Part shown: positions 24,954 to 36,900 of the stretch, one piece after another
Numbering within the stretch: the first letter of the stretch is position 1
Layout: the number at the start of each line of letters is the position of its first letter
Origin: Antedon mediterranea
Lineage: Eukaryota > Echinodermata > Crinoidea > Comatulida > Antedonidae
Reading direction: 5' to 3'
NCBI RefSeq assembly: GCF_964355755.1
Contig: NC_092674.1
Coordinates: 31,548,001-31,608,000 of the forward strand
Length of the DNA stretch: 60,000 bases
The notes under the pieces: generated by a model
Seen by the model: the letters and a program-made list of their open reading frames with translations, nothing else
The model's database searches: none
What the model was told of the DNA's origin: nothing
Position numbers and translations under genes: made by a program

Positions 24954-25495
24954 TAATTACACTGGGTTTCCCTTGTTTATTGTTGGGTGTTATTTTTGTC
25001 TTTTACTTTGGGAATAGAATATAAGTACATATTTTCGCCTTGGATTTAAAAGTTCATTTAACGTATGTAACTTTTGCATTTATGTAAATAATCTACGTAT
25101 GATTCATTTTGGGTTCACATATATGAATAAATATACCTTGAATACATTATCAAATTACTGAAAAAACATAGTCTGATGAACGCATACACATACATATGAT
25201 GTTTTGCTTTTTTACGTTAAAAATATGATTACTATTTTATTCGTTCTTGTATTCACTGAGATCTTCGATGGATTTGTGTGTATTTGAAAAAATGTGTTTT
25301 ATCTAAGTTTTACAAAACATTGGCATAGGATTTACATGTAATCCTGCCATTAAATTATCACCTTGTAGCTTACACGTGTATTGTGCATAGTAGTTTACAG
25401 CTGATTAAAGAATATAGTCTGAGAGCACAAATCTAAAGCCGGCTTTCATATATTCATTAACACAAAATGCAATACAATCAAATAAAGGTACTTAC

Positions 25496-25566
25496 CCATA
25501 TATAGGAGCTACTCCACAACAAACCACCGCAAATACAAAACTGATTAACCAACGTTGTCGATCCAT
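25496..25566 (-). CDS. GLRA-like: GlyR-like exon 1: start codon and signal peptide
   Basis: ATG at 25566 opens MDRQRWLISFVFAVVCC followed by GVAPIYG, a typical signal peptide: a short polar/basic start, a hydrophobic core of about 12 residues and small residues near the likely cleavage point. An in-frame TAA lies 36 bases upstream (25600-25602) with no other ATG between, which supports this start. The donor is GG|gtaagt. The two leftover bases fit the A that opens the 92-bp exon, and equally the G that opens the 72-bp candidate. Linkage to the downstream exons, 17.6 kb away, rests on phase, strand and the expected content of exon 1, so it is slightly less certain than the core exons. Confidence 0.85.
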
Positions 25567-25809
25567 TTGCTCAACAGAAACAAAACGTCGTCTATCGAGT
25601 TATTCGCCTTCTTTAACCATTGCACATCGGATGTGATATGAAGCGTGTTCACTGTCAGTAGCCATCAGTAATTTAATTCGGAGCTTGTAGACAGACCACC
25701 GTCTTTTCTTCCCCACGGTAAAAAATTACCCGTGTCCCTAATTTAGTTTTGCTTATTGATTAAACAGCCATGGGAGCCAATTTATTGTTTTCCTAAACAT
25801 ATCTGTGGC

Positions 25810-25935
25810 ATATTTCCTTCTAGTCGCAGTTACTCCGCAGGTTTATACTAGACCAATCGACGAATTAAATACCGACCAACGTGCGCGCAGTGTGACGTCA
25901 TGCCAGTCACGCTGTTAATTCCGAATTTGATTGGA
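25810..25935 (-). promoter_or_regulatory. Candidate promoter of the GlyR-like gene (CRE, CCAAT, TATA-like)
   Basis: Reading toward the gene, the minus strand has CCAAT at about 25928-25932 and a perfect palindromic CRE, TGACGTCA (25893-25900). An inverted CCAAT (attgg, about 25852-25856) and TATAAA (25842-25847) follow. Transcription starting about 30 bases after the TATA-like box would give a leader of about 250 bases. The surrounding DNA is richer in CG dinucleotides than its neighbourhood. The order and spacing suit a polymerase II promoter, but this is motif evidence only. Confidence 0.45.
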
Positions 25936-27559
25936 TGTGCTGTTATATTTTGTTTCGATCGTTAATATGGGAAACACAATGATATACTGGCAACCGTTTC
26001 TATTCAGACTGCAGTATACCATGGATTATCGATATACATAATAAGAAATGGACAAAATTGTGATTTTTAAAAACAATATAATGTATTTCAATAAAAGCAT
26101 ACAAATCAGAAACAAGAATTCAATAATGTTTAAGGTATATTGTATCCTTACGATTTTGTTTTAAAAGGGATATTTAAGGGGTAAATTTAAACAATTTGAA
26201 GGAAATGTTCACTGCATGCAACGACTAGGACTAATCGTCGATTAATAATATCAAATTTGTATAATATCGTTAATCGTACAGGAATAAAGAGTATGGGCTA
26301 ATTGTATATTGCATTACATCAGAGTATAAGCCGTAGTTGTAAGAAAACTTCAACTTATACCTGGCGAACTAAAATCTTTCATCTGTATGCCCCGAGTTTA
26401 AAAGCTCAAATATGTTGTTGATGAAAAATGATAAAATATTTAGCTTTGAAAAAAAATTACCAGCCTAAGGACATACTGTAGTAAGATTAATGACATTCAA
26501 TTAATATACACGATTTATTCAGCGAAGTAGTTCAATTTTTGCAAATTGACATTTGTTACAATATTGTAAATGATAAACTTGAAAGCTAAATATTATCGAA
26601 TAAAAAGAGAAATGTTATCCACAGTCTATAATATAATATTATTATTTATGAACATCGTATCTGGTATATTATCATCATCTTGACATTTAGTCCCAAAACA
26701 CGCTCAAATAAAAATGTCTGTCCCAGAATGACAGGTGGTATCGAAATCATTAAAAAATTGTCAATAAATAATATTCGAAATGTCTAGATTGTAATATTCT
26801 ATTCACAACGATGCTTTTGGGCATTCTAGTTCAGTGTCTGGTGCGTTATGATGGCGATCCGCGTTTCTTGCCAAACTCATTAATATTTATATTAAATGAT
26901 GCCTAAACTTGAAGGATTTTTATAAATCAAACATAACATTAATACTAGTTATAAATTAGTAATTAGTTTAGTTATTCTATTAATCTCATCCGCATTCATT
27001 AAAATGCATAACCAGAAATAACGGAAAATTGATATAAAGACATTAGTAATGACAATAACTTTGAAATTAATCTAAAAAGTAATTTTTATAAATCTTGGAC
27101 AAAATATTATATAATTTGTTTCCATTAAAACAAAATAAAAATCGATAGTTTGAAATAGGTAATGTTTCTGCTTAATCTTGATTACATTTGCTGAAAATTA
27201 ACCTTTTTTAGATGTATTGATTTCTGAGTTTTACTGACATTATAAATGATGTGTGGGTGTTTTTTATTTAATTTTCTCGAGCTGTGTCACTAGCCATTAT
27301 ATTTGCATAAATTACAAAATGTTTGAAAATGTTATATGTATACCTTAATTGTGTGCATTTTGCCATATTAGAGTTGATAAGCCTATGCTGCAGTATTTTC
27401 AGTTCAATTTTTAGAATGACAATGTATGTATATAACATTCGTTATTCCTAATTGTACAATGCTTCTAAGCACTTCACATTATTTCTCTGGTCATTTTTTG
27501 GATCAATCACGTATGGAAACATACTCTCATAATGTAGCTAATCAGCGAAAATCTGTGTC

Positions 27560-27712
27560 TTGATCTAACCAGGTACCCATTTATGCACCTGGGTGGAGAG
27601 AGGCAGACGCAAGTAAAGTATCTTGCCAAAAGATACAAGCAATGTGGCGAGATTTGGATTTGGACTCGATCAGTGATCCAACGTCCAGAACACTGCGGCC
27701 ACACGCCCTCAC
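27560..27712. repeat. Dispersed-repeat fragment (accepted by resemblance)
   Basis: The stretch with aggtacccatttatgcacct, gggtggagagaggca, a degenerate cttgccaaaagatacaa and tttggactcgatcagtgatc resembles a short interspersed sequence common in marine animal genomes (cttgcccaaggacac type). It is more GC-rich than its flanks. Two short overlapping open frames run through it on opposite strands and are not genes. The class is not assigned. Confidence 0.4.
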
Positions 27713-28626
27713 TACTTTCAATTTATTTCTCTTATCAACTTATAATGAATATAAAAATAAATTGGATTGAATGGGAGTAATAATAATGATCTATATTATT
27801 TTCAAAAGCTTAATCACATTTTCAAAATCGACACTGGTCGTAGTAGTGTTTATAGTGAGATAAGTATATTAACGAATTCTTGATACTACTAGTATCTATT
27901 CCCAAACATCACACTGACTAAATCAACTGTAAACGTTTGATGCAACTAAAAATAAAGTAAAATGTACTAAAGTACTGCTATTATAATACCTTCGGAATAA
28001 GCCATGTACATTGACACACTTCACTCTTAACGATTTCACAGAAGGAGGCACTGCATATGATACCTTCATTTAAATTTTGGTGACAATGACATGATCTAAA
28101 AGAAAATGTGCAAGTGTTTCTTTTTGGTGCACCTGTGGTATCAGCAGACACGATGAACCCTTTTTCTAATTACTATACTGATGCTACATCATAAATATGT
28201 TTTACTTGTATTTATAATTACTTAAATAATGAATAAATAATTAACTTCCCGCTATCTTTGATCTTCGAAAGCAAAGAACATAATTTTATCGGAGGTAATA
28301 ATCTTTCTTGGTTTGAACCCCACGGAGACTCGTTATTAGTAAATAATGTTACTGCTATGAAATCTGGCTTGCCTTATGAGTGTGTACACAGTCAATAAAC
28401 TAACTTCACGTGATTTAGGACCTAGGAATAGGCCCGGTGAAGAAATGAAATGCGTTTGGATTGGCAAGACTGTTAAACACAGTTTGTTCAAAGATCTTCT
28501 GAATCTTAAACTTTGTGAGCCAAAACTCATTACTTTCTAGAATTTGGCCTATAAAAACAAAATTATATACATATCTATTTCGAAAAATCTAGGAAATTAG
28601 AGATTCCATGTTTTATATTGGAATTT

Positions 28627-28702
28627 TATCATTAAGAAACATTACTTACTACTACTGTATATTATCATTAAGAAACACTACTTAATACTACTGTATATTA
28701 TT
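28627..28702. repeat. Tandem duplication of about 38 bp, two copies
   Basis: tatcattaagaaaca, then tactactgtata, occurs twice in succession with minor changes. Confidence 0.8.
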
Positions 28703-31236
28703 TTAGCGGCTTCGGAAACCGTCTGATTAGGTTTTAGCTTTCATCTTCTAGCATTTAGAATTCAGCGTAACACTTTTCTTTCACACCGACAAGTATAGTA
28801 ATCAATAATTCACTAACTTTCTATATGATTTACAGAACATTTTCAATCATTTAACTACAGCAACAAATTACTTTATTTTCCAAGATATGGTAATACAAAC
28901 GTATATATATTATTACAGTTAAAACAGGGCGTTCTTTATGCCAGCAAACAGTACGACATGCAATGATCTACATTTTCACTTAATGTTTGACGGGATAAGT
29001 TGCTATGGATCCACATCTAGCAACGGTATCTCCAGTTTGTAACATGCAGACTTGTTTTTCTCTTATTTCCTATTTTTAATTCTGCTAACAACTACAGACC
29101 TTAGTCGTTTATCAAGTAAAAGAACTAAGAAAACTAAACTTTACTTTATAATTTACTTAAAATACAATAACTTACTAAATGTTAACTCATTAAACTCGTT
29201 TATGAGTAATCTTCAAATGACTCCCTTGTTAAAACTAATCAGGCAGTGTGTAGACAATTAAATAAGTCACTGTGATTCTTACTTTCACTAAGTATACGAT
29301 GTGGACTGTTCGTTTGAATGTAATGAAGAAAAAATATTTGATTTACGTTTTGAGACATTCTGAATTCCCTGCCCAACAGGACAAGAAACTTTAACTATAA
29401 ACTAAGAGCTGGACCGTTAAATATATGTGATCACGTGGTCAATGGTGAAGCTGAAAGACAGACATTATCAGTATAATTTAGGTCTAAAGATACTGAAACT
29501 ATGCATACGTCTTTTATTTCTTAATCGTTATATATATATATACTTTATGATGCCTAATTCACAGTCGTAATGGATTATTCTTTTAGAATTAACGATGTTA
29601 TTAGCTACTTGTAGTGTAGTTCATGGAGAATCAGCAGCAGAAGTAATATAACGTTGTAGAAAAAACTTATGCCTAAAACCTACAATACATATCATTTCAT
29701 ATGCGACATTGTTTTCTGTTTCGTTCCATTTTCCTAGTTTAAAATTATCCCTTGGAGAAAGCGCTTCTGAACTAAGTAGTCCTAGAAGCGTGTTGAAAGG
29801 TGAGCATTATAATCTCAGTGACATTGTTCTGTTTTAACTTTGAAATTACCAGTCAAAAGTTCAATGTTACAAGTCTTTAATAACAAACACAAAGTGTAAT
29901 TTGTCTTTTTGTACAATCTTATGAGAATTGTAATTGAAATTTGTTTAAAATGTATTTAAAATGCATTGCGAACATGGTTCAATGTATTGTATTGCGTTGG
30001 TTCCCTATTGAAAAGTGAAATTAACGAATCTTGGAAAGGTTCTATTATGAACAATTTCTGTATGTAAATTTAGGACTTAGGTCATAATGGGAAACTCACC
30101 AATTTGAAAATGGCAGAATTTACATTAATCATATGAATATTTGCTAAGACAGGATGACTGATGGTAAAAGCAGAAGAATGCATCACTGATAGTTGCAAAC
30201 TCTTATTATGATCAATGAGCATGTTCATTTCATCTATAGGCGACATAAGAAGAAGGTGATTGTCTTTTGCAGTACGGTCCAACTGCAGCAGAAGGGACAT
30301 TGGTCTCGAGGCAAGTTAAACACCTACAAACGTGTTGTGCACGTACTGCTAGTACATACATGTATCCTTAATGAATTAATAATACTTAGTTTACTTGATG
30401 TGTTGATAGCCAAATAAGTCAAAGTCTTAAATCTAATCGTATCCTATACAGATTCAACTATACTATTTAACGAGGTATACACAGTACTACAGTATACAGT
30501 ATGCAGTACAATTTTGTTTTGTTTATTATTATTAATAATTGAAGCGTACTTTCCGAACATATGTTTGAAAGACATGTTTACTATTAAAATGAAATGGAAA
30601 TTTAAGTTAGCATTTGAATTCGTAATCGATAAAATATCATTTCAAAATATTGGCCTTTGTCATCGCCGGATAGTCTACATGAATAAAAAAAAAATATGTT
30701 TTTAAACTGTTTTCGTGGTTTGAGATTACGTTTAAGTAATTTCTAAAGTATCTTTTTCCATTGAACTTCATGAACTCCGAATCTAAAAGATTTAAAATGA
30801 CAACAATCGATTTAATGCGAAATTTTGCCAAACAAATCAGATGATATGCTATGCTCAAGAATCATATAAATGATGCTATTAACAAACGGATCCTTAGTTT
30901 GTTTACAATGAGTAGGCCTACTCTATACTAAACCGTACAATAACACTGAGGGCGTACAGACGGATTTTTACTAAATCAAATATTTTTACGATGACAGTTG
31001 TAATTGTAGTAATTTAATCAATTAAAAATCATTTTAGGATGAGTTTTGTTTTGAATTTGATCAGCAAGTCATTATTGTTATTTATTTACGTCTACTAAAC
31101 GCGTGATGTACTACAATTTAAATTCTACATCCCACCAAGAAATAAAAAATACTGATGTAAAAATCAAAAGAAATAAACCATCTATACAATTATGTCGATT
31201 CGATTGGCTTACAATATATCCAATAGGTTTGCTTAA

Positions 31237-32371
31237 AATGGACCTGAAATGGATTTTCGATTTTTTTCATTTTAGAATGATGTTTTGGGGGCTATTAGGT
31301 GTTGCTAGAATGTATATTGTTACAAAATATAAATTGGCCCTTTTGGGGAAAGCCCCATTTGAAAATCAAAAAAATTCGCGGGTGACGTCACTTTGCGAAT
31401 ATATTCCTATCCCTCCAATGGACAATTTGCAGTTTTTTGGCTATAACTCTTGAAATCTATGGAGTATTTTCTAAAAAATGCTTGTGAATTTGCAGAAACG
31501 TATTTAGAATTTTTTTAGATAAAATTATTACCGTATAAACGGTTATTCATCGAGTAAATGACGATTTAAAATCTTAAAATCAACGGGTTTTTTCTGGCAA
31601 TACCGAAGTTGGCCTGGCAACGTTGTCCGGGATACAGCTCCGTGCGCAATGATGCGTATCCATATTTTCCGTTCGTGTATTTTGTATCGTTCGTAATTTA
31701 TACTGCTAAAATGTGATAGTTTCTTTAGTTTTTAGTTTAGCAGAATTAAATTAGTAATATGAGATGATAATTTATTTGTCACGAATCAGGCAGTTCGAAA
31801 ACGAATTTTATTCATATTTTACTTTGGCTTGACAATGAGTGCAGCAAGTTGTTGATATCGCTTTGGTCCTTGGATGCACATGAAACGGAGCCTCGCCTCA
31901 TGATGTGGGTGGTGGATCGACTCCGCGCACTGGATTGGGGGCCTAGCTAGGCCTAGCTAGTAAAGGTTTGGGAGGTAGGCCTTCTAAATTCGGGTTTTTC
32001 TACAAACGAAGTACATTTTAGGGACCTATATTTCAACAACATTAGATATTGAATAAATTAGTATTAGTGTCAACGCTTCGCGTATCTTTCCAGGCCGTCG
32101 ATCATTCACTGACTATCGGGCGGCATACACACTCTCGATATCATCGTGTGTATATGTGACGTCGTGAATATAGAGGCTTCCGACGGCCGTTGAAATAGAA
32201 TATTGCAATGGCGTGAGTAATTTTCGCTAATTTACCATGGTATCTTAAAATTTCGTTTTTACTCACAATACTATATATTTTGTTTTTATTTGTATGGGTT
32301 TGTGTTAATTTGATACATTTAAATAACATGTGTGAATTTCTTGAAAATCGAAATTCCATTTCAGGTCCATT
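31237..32371. mobile_element. 1.1-kb non-autonomous element with inverted ends and TTAA flanks
   Basis: The left end starts aatggacctgaaatgga (31237) and the right end is its reverse complement, tccatttcaggtccatt (to 32371). The match extends about 28 bp with one early mismatch. TTAA directly abuts both ends (31233-31236 and 32372-32375), the target-site pattern of piggyBac-type transposition. The interior includes a gtgacgtcac palindrome and repeated cctagctagg motifs. A 116-codon open frame across the left end (31103-31453) shows no transposase features, so this looks like a deletion derivative or MITE. Confidence 0.7.
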
Positions 32372-32498
32372 TTAAAGATTAATAGGGGGCCACTTTTATG
32401 TACATTCAGTCTACTATCATTACTAACTAACACAGCTTTTGATTTTGTTTTCAAACGACGCCCTCTGTAATACTTTTATTTGGGATTATAGGATAATA

Positions 32499-32993
32499 GA
32501 GAGGTTTCGCAATCTTACGAATACGATAACGAAATACGATACGTCACGCACACGTATTCGTTTTCGTAAGCCATAAAAAATCTGTTTCGCATGGCAACGA
32601 AATATTGAGGCGCGTCCAAAATATGACTGCGGTAAATTTGAGCGAAGCGCAGGTGCTTAGCCGGCTGCCTAGGCCTAGCGTAACATCAAAGCGAGTGAGG
32701 ACTTTAAAAAAGTGCTATTTATCAAATTGACATGGCATTTTAGTAAATTACTTTTGTAAATTACATTCAATAAATCTATAATTATATTATAATCATGAAT
32801 CATTCCTGATTCAAATGCAAAATGTGCAAAATAGATCAAAAACTATACTCGTTTTGTAGTTACGAATATGATTGGTGATATTCGTCAACACGAATACGCT
32901 TTACGAATATGAAATGGGGATCAGCTCAAAAGTTTCACAAATGTATGACGTATCCGTTTTCGTTATCGTATTCGTAAGGTTGCGAAACCTCCC
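32499..32993. mobile_element. 495-bp MITE with inverted ends of about 46 bp and TA flanks
   Basis: The left end contains gaggtttcgcaatcttacga followed by atacgataacg. The right end contains cgttatcgtattcgtaaggt followed by tgcgaaacctc. These are reverse complements over about 46 bp with a few mismatches. TA flanks both ends (32497-32498 and 32994-32995). It is non-coding; the interior carries two further copies of atattcgt/acgaatac motifs. Confidence 0.8.
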
Positions 32994-33132
32994 TAATGAT
33001 GAATGAAAGCGTAACATGCAAACTCTCATGATAGAGGGCGATATAGTATAACAGTATGCAGAGCCATATGCTCTGACAGTATGGACAACAGCAGTGTACA
33101 TCGTACGCCAAGTAATGAAAAAGATACTGTGG

Positions 33133-33920
33133 TGATAATAATAATAATAATAATAATAATAAGCTTTATTTAATCACGGATACTTAACTCAACTAAAAGT
33201 TGTTTTTCGGTAAGACCGTGCTCAATGGAAAACACCAACAATAATAAATGTAAAAAGCAGATATCAAATCAAATAATAAAACAATTACAGAAGCAAAAAA
33301 CAAAAGCAGATAATAAAACAATTACAATGAAATAAAATGAAACAAGGATACACTTACTAACTATAAAATTAAATAATACACTACATTTAAATAAAGCTAC
33401 ATGAAATTAGCAGTTAACAGTTTCTTAAAAAGAGAGACAGTATTCACATTTTTAATATCTTCATGTAGCTCATTCCAAACCTTGGCACCTCTATATGATA
33501 AGCTACGTTTTTTGTAGTTTGTTTTTGGTTTTGGTACTATTAAATTTGGCTTAGTTCTGATATTATAGTAATTGTTTTTGATATTGAACTTATTTAATAA
33601 ATATGGAGGTGCAAGGTTGTTCATAATCTTAAACATAACAATAGCTTCATTTATATATAATCTTTCATCTAAGTTCATCCAATTTAGACTTTGTAGAGCT
33701 TGAGTACTAGAGTCGGTTTGAGATTTGTTTGTAATAACTTTTGCTGCGCGATTTTGAAGAACTTGTAGTGTTTTACTTTGAGTTATATTTGAACGTCCCC
33801 AAACAACATGGCAATACTCAAGATGAGGAGCCATAAGTGATTTGTATAGTTTGCATTGAATTTCTTTTGGAAATATGTTATTAGTCTTTTTAACATAGAG
33901 GGCGCTAGAGTACAATAATA
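33133..33920 (-). mobile_element. 5'-truncated non-LTR retrotransposon (LINE)
   Basis: The minus strand contains, in order, the C-terminal part of a reverse-transcriptase ORF (33915-33397), an untranslated region of about 230 bp, an aataaa-like signal in attaaataaagctt, and a (TTA)n microsatellite tail (33134-33163). Tails of short tandem repeats and the thumb sequence suit CR1/L2/Crack-like clades. The element is heavily 5' truncated, as usual for LINE copies, but its remaining frame is intact. No clear target-site duplication was found. Confidence 0.8.
33397..33915 (-). CDS. LINE reverse transcriptase, C-terminal fragment
   Basis: This 172-codon open frame contains YKSLMAPHLEYCHVVWG, the conserved segment after the catalytic palm of CR1/Jockey-type reverse transcriptases. 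LQVLQNRAAKVIT and the PPYLLNKF motif follow, all typical of the thumb and C-terminal region. The catalytic YADD box and the endonuclease domain are missing because the copy is truncated. The first residues (33915 to about 33900) may be flanking sequence rather than element. The frame is uninterrupted to its natural stop, so the insertion is probably not very old. It cannot encode an active enzyme on its own. Confidence 0.85.
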   Translation of the reverse strand: MYSSALYVKKTNNIFPKEIQCKLYKSLMAPHLEYCHVVWGRSNITQSKTLQVLQNRAAKVITNKSQTDSSTQALQSLNWMNLDERLYINEAIVMFKIMNNLAPPYLLNKFNIKNNYYNIRTKPNLIVPKPKTNYKKRSLSYRGAKVWNELHEDIKNVNTVSLFKKLLTANFM

Positions 33921-33999
33921 GTAATAGACGATAATATTACTGTATTTATTCATGATTGTATGGAAGAATGATCTGTAGGTTATTGTATTCAACTTATTT

Positions 34000-36900
34000 T
34001 TAACAATACAGATACATATTTTGACATTTCAAGGTTAATTATGTAAGTTCGCATTTATAATAATTGGTCATTTATACTTTTAGTTTATTGACACTATCGA
34101 TTAAAAGAATTTTAAATAATATGATCAGCTTACATTATTATATTTATTACAACAATTATTACTACTACGTAATCGTTTTGTAAAAGAAAGAGGAATATAT
34201 ACCAAACAAGGCTAGCGCCCCCTACCTGTTAATCCTTCACACGAGTGATACGGACCTGAGCACAGTCTCGTATTGACCAGCTTGTCAATGATATCAATGG
34301 TTCCTACAGTAGTGATAGTAAACATGTTCTGGTACTTGTGTACAATTTAGCTTGCGTTAACATTTAACATATAATGGATCAAGTTTGTGCGGTAATTACT
34401 TTTTCTTCAACTTTTACTTAGGAATCTTCATAAGGAATTACAAAAAGAGAAGGTAAGTTAGTGTGATTGTTATCAGCCATAATACCAAGTAATAGATCAT
34501 TAAGGGCAAGTATACAAAAGAACCCTCATATTATTTGCAACAATGTGCATTGAGCACCTTTGGTGGAGAAATGCGCATTATAGTAGTATGTTATTATTGT
34601 ATTACTAATGGGCCAATGCTGTAATTGCTTGCCCATACATATACATTCAAAGAGTTAATATTTACGAATTCTAAGTCTGGTGAATAATAATTATAAGAGA
34701 AAGCTTATTAAACTATACTTACTTACTCGGTCATACAAACTTTCATATAGCAAAGTTCAACAAGTGAATACTTTGCCATGCTTACACTTTGTTTCCTAAA
34801 CACTTTTTAGAAAAATAATAAAAATATATAATTTGTTGTATACATTACCTATTCCTAATGAAAGAATACTGTTCGTTCTGGAAGGCCTAATTTTGTGATT
34901 AACAATTTTTGTTTTGCCTGCAATTGAGATAGATGCATCTACGGTTAGTAATATCATTGTTGCTGGATTTATAATCCACCGCCACCTGTTAGTTCAATAT
35001 GCACATCCGTAATAAATATGACCATGGTCAGTACATTATATTTGACATTTACACTAATAAAATACGTTTTAATTCTTGTTGGGAAAATAATAGACGTGAT
35101 AGTATAATGTATTTTAATTGCGTGATGTCCTGCCTTGAGTACGACACTGTCTGCATAATATGTCTTTTGTAACCTTCGATGTGCCATAATTACGGCGCTA
35201 ACTTTCATTTTCTAAACATTAAATAACAAAAATAGATTACTTTAATTAATTAATAGAAATTATCGATCAATTTAATTACTCTATTTCCAATTAGGCACAC
35301 TTGTTTTTACCGCGCCATTTCTTTTGATTCCAAAATATGCATGCTGTGTATTTGTTTTACCAATAACTAGCAAAAGACATTTGTTTTCCTTTGTAATGTA
35401 AATGATTTTTATTGACATTAAGACGATCTGTTAAAACTAAAAAAATTGTTCACAAGTTAAGTTGCAATAAAGATGCTAAAACAAACTATACAAACAATTA
35501 AACATTTGAGGAGAGTGACCTTTTAGAAGAAGTAATTAGGTTTACTTGCTCATTTCTTTGGAAAAAACACAACAAAACAAAATTAAAAGAGAATCAAAAC
35601 CCATCTATTGGGTGATCTGGTGAAATAAATATATTAAAAACAATAGCCTATATTTAGTGTCTGAACTGTTTTTTAAAAAACACAATTTATCGATGGAAAA
35701 AGGGAATACATGAATTGAAGTACCGTATATTATAATTGCACTTGATCATCAATGATTTTATTAATTACTCTTGACATAGATAGGTCAGCGGAATCCTGCT
35801 GTTATTGGTAAAATCCCTCGATTGATTTAATCATTAGCTCCACGGGCTTTATATATATATATTGAAATGGTTTAAATGAAATAAATCGATTATTGGTGGT
35901 CTTGTTTTAAATCTACTAGGAATAAATGAGAGTAACCACGTTAACTGAAGCTACAAAATATGTGTTTATCCTCCTACTAGTATATATAACATACAGGTCA
36001 ACTACAGAAAAAAAAAGAATCGTAAAGAAAAGAATACGGTACATCATCATAATGTTAGTGTCCGGTAACTGTATACAATGTGGAAATACCGCATTGCTAG
36101 TCTAGATACAAAAGCGGTTCCTTATCGATGATTGTAGCATTAAGTGGCACAAGTTGATCTGAACAAGTTAACCATACTTTGGTATAATGTGAACCTACTG
36201 GAGAAAAGCTAACGATAGCTGACTAAATACCGTATTGATCTGGTTGACACTTTATTGGCATGTACTACAAATTCTGCGATGTTGAGTATAAAATATTGAT
36301 AAAAACTGTATTGGCAATAAACGTGACGTGATATGAAGTAGCTACAGTTGACAGTTACAGAAACTTTGTCGACAGATTAGCAATTGGAAATGACAATGTG
36401 AACGTAAACGTGGCATCACGAAGACACTGAACTTGAACATGAGTATCACACATGTTACAGTGACTACCAAACTGAACTGATGTCAGCAAATGAAAAGCAT
36501 TTTAACGGATAAAATCTAATTAATTACGGGCGTTAAGGGCGGTAGCATGAAGATAGCGTGCGCTGTGGAGGAGACGTGTTTAAAGCTTAAGAGGTTAGGC
36601 AATCAATAGATAAAGATGTAAATATGACGATTGGTAAATTACCAGAAGAAGGTATTACAAACCTTAGTAAAGCCTTAGAAAACTTATTATTAATTGAACA
36701 TTTTTAAAAATTAGGCTCAGAAATATTTTTTTGACTTACAGAAACGGTGAAACAGATATTCATATGTAAAAAGCAAATAGAAAAAAAAAGAAGAAATATA
36801 AATATATATGATGTATTGTGTGATCACTGATGATGACATGAAAATATACGATGGTTGAAATTATTTTGACAATAATGGTGTCGATTGCGTTCCAATGAGA

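Larger units (their letters stand above)
7929..25495 (-). other. GlyR-like intron 1 (17.6 kb), repeat-rich
   Basis: The first intron (donor GG|gtaagt, acceptor attgctttcag) holds most of the gene's length. It contains a probable dispersed element (8162-8840), the 44-bp array (10159-10736), a 127-bp tandem duplication (12286-12535), the foldback element (12594-13286), a short direct repeat (16460-16558), a 72-bp exon candidate (17891-17962) and the 58-bp array (24070-24953). Stretches 13.3-17.8 kb and 18.0-24.0 kb are AT-rich with no feature I can support. Open frames there, such as the 89-codon one at 19501-19770, are antisense and lack any recognisable domain. Confidence 0.8.
1..25566 (-). 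other. GLRA-like: Glycine-receptor-like Cys-loop channel gene (5' part of gene; start codon to TM2)
   Basis: This is the span of one minus-strand gene, from the start codon at 25566 down to the window edge. Seven coding exons join in phase (71, 92, 68, 221, 83, 135 and at least 210 bp), giving about 293 codons that cover signal peptide, extracellular ligand-binding domain, TM1 and TM2. Intron lengths are about 17.6, 2.1, 1.5, 1.4, 0.7 and 1.4 kb. The family forms pentameric ligand-gated channels in the neuronal plasma membrane. The PAR sequence before TM2 is the signature of anion (chloride) selectivity. PPVNVT before strand 1, a second extracellular cysteine pair, and the RQxGYY and TTVLTMTTQ stretches point to the glycine-receptor branch rather than GABA-A. 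A glutamate- or other transmitter-gated chloride channel is the alternative. TM3, the cytoplasmic loop and TM4 lie outside the window. Confidence 0.93.
25936..31230. other. Intergenic DNA, mostly unremarkable
   Basis: AT-rich sequence between the two receptor genes. Recognisable items are a dispersed-repeat fragment (27560-27712), a short tandem duplication (28627-28702) and two isolated exon-like segments (29738-29799 plus strand, 30100-30282 minus strand) discussed as findings. No gene model can be supported. Confidence 0.6.

Noticed and set aside
31103-31453. 116-codon plus-strand open frame, the longest non-LINE frame away from the receptor exons
   Set aside because: It crosses the left terminus of the TTAA-flanked element at 31237, so it mixes flank and transposon sequence; no transposase motif was seen.
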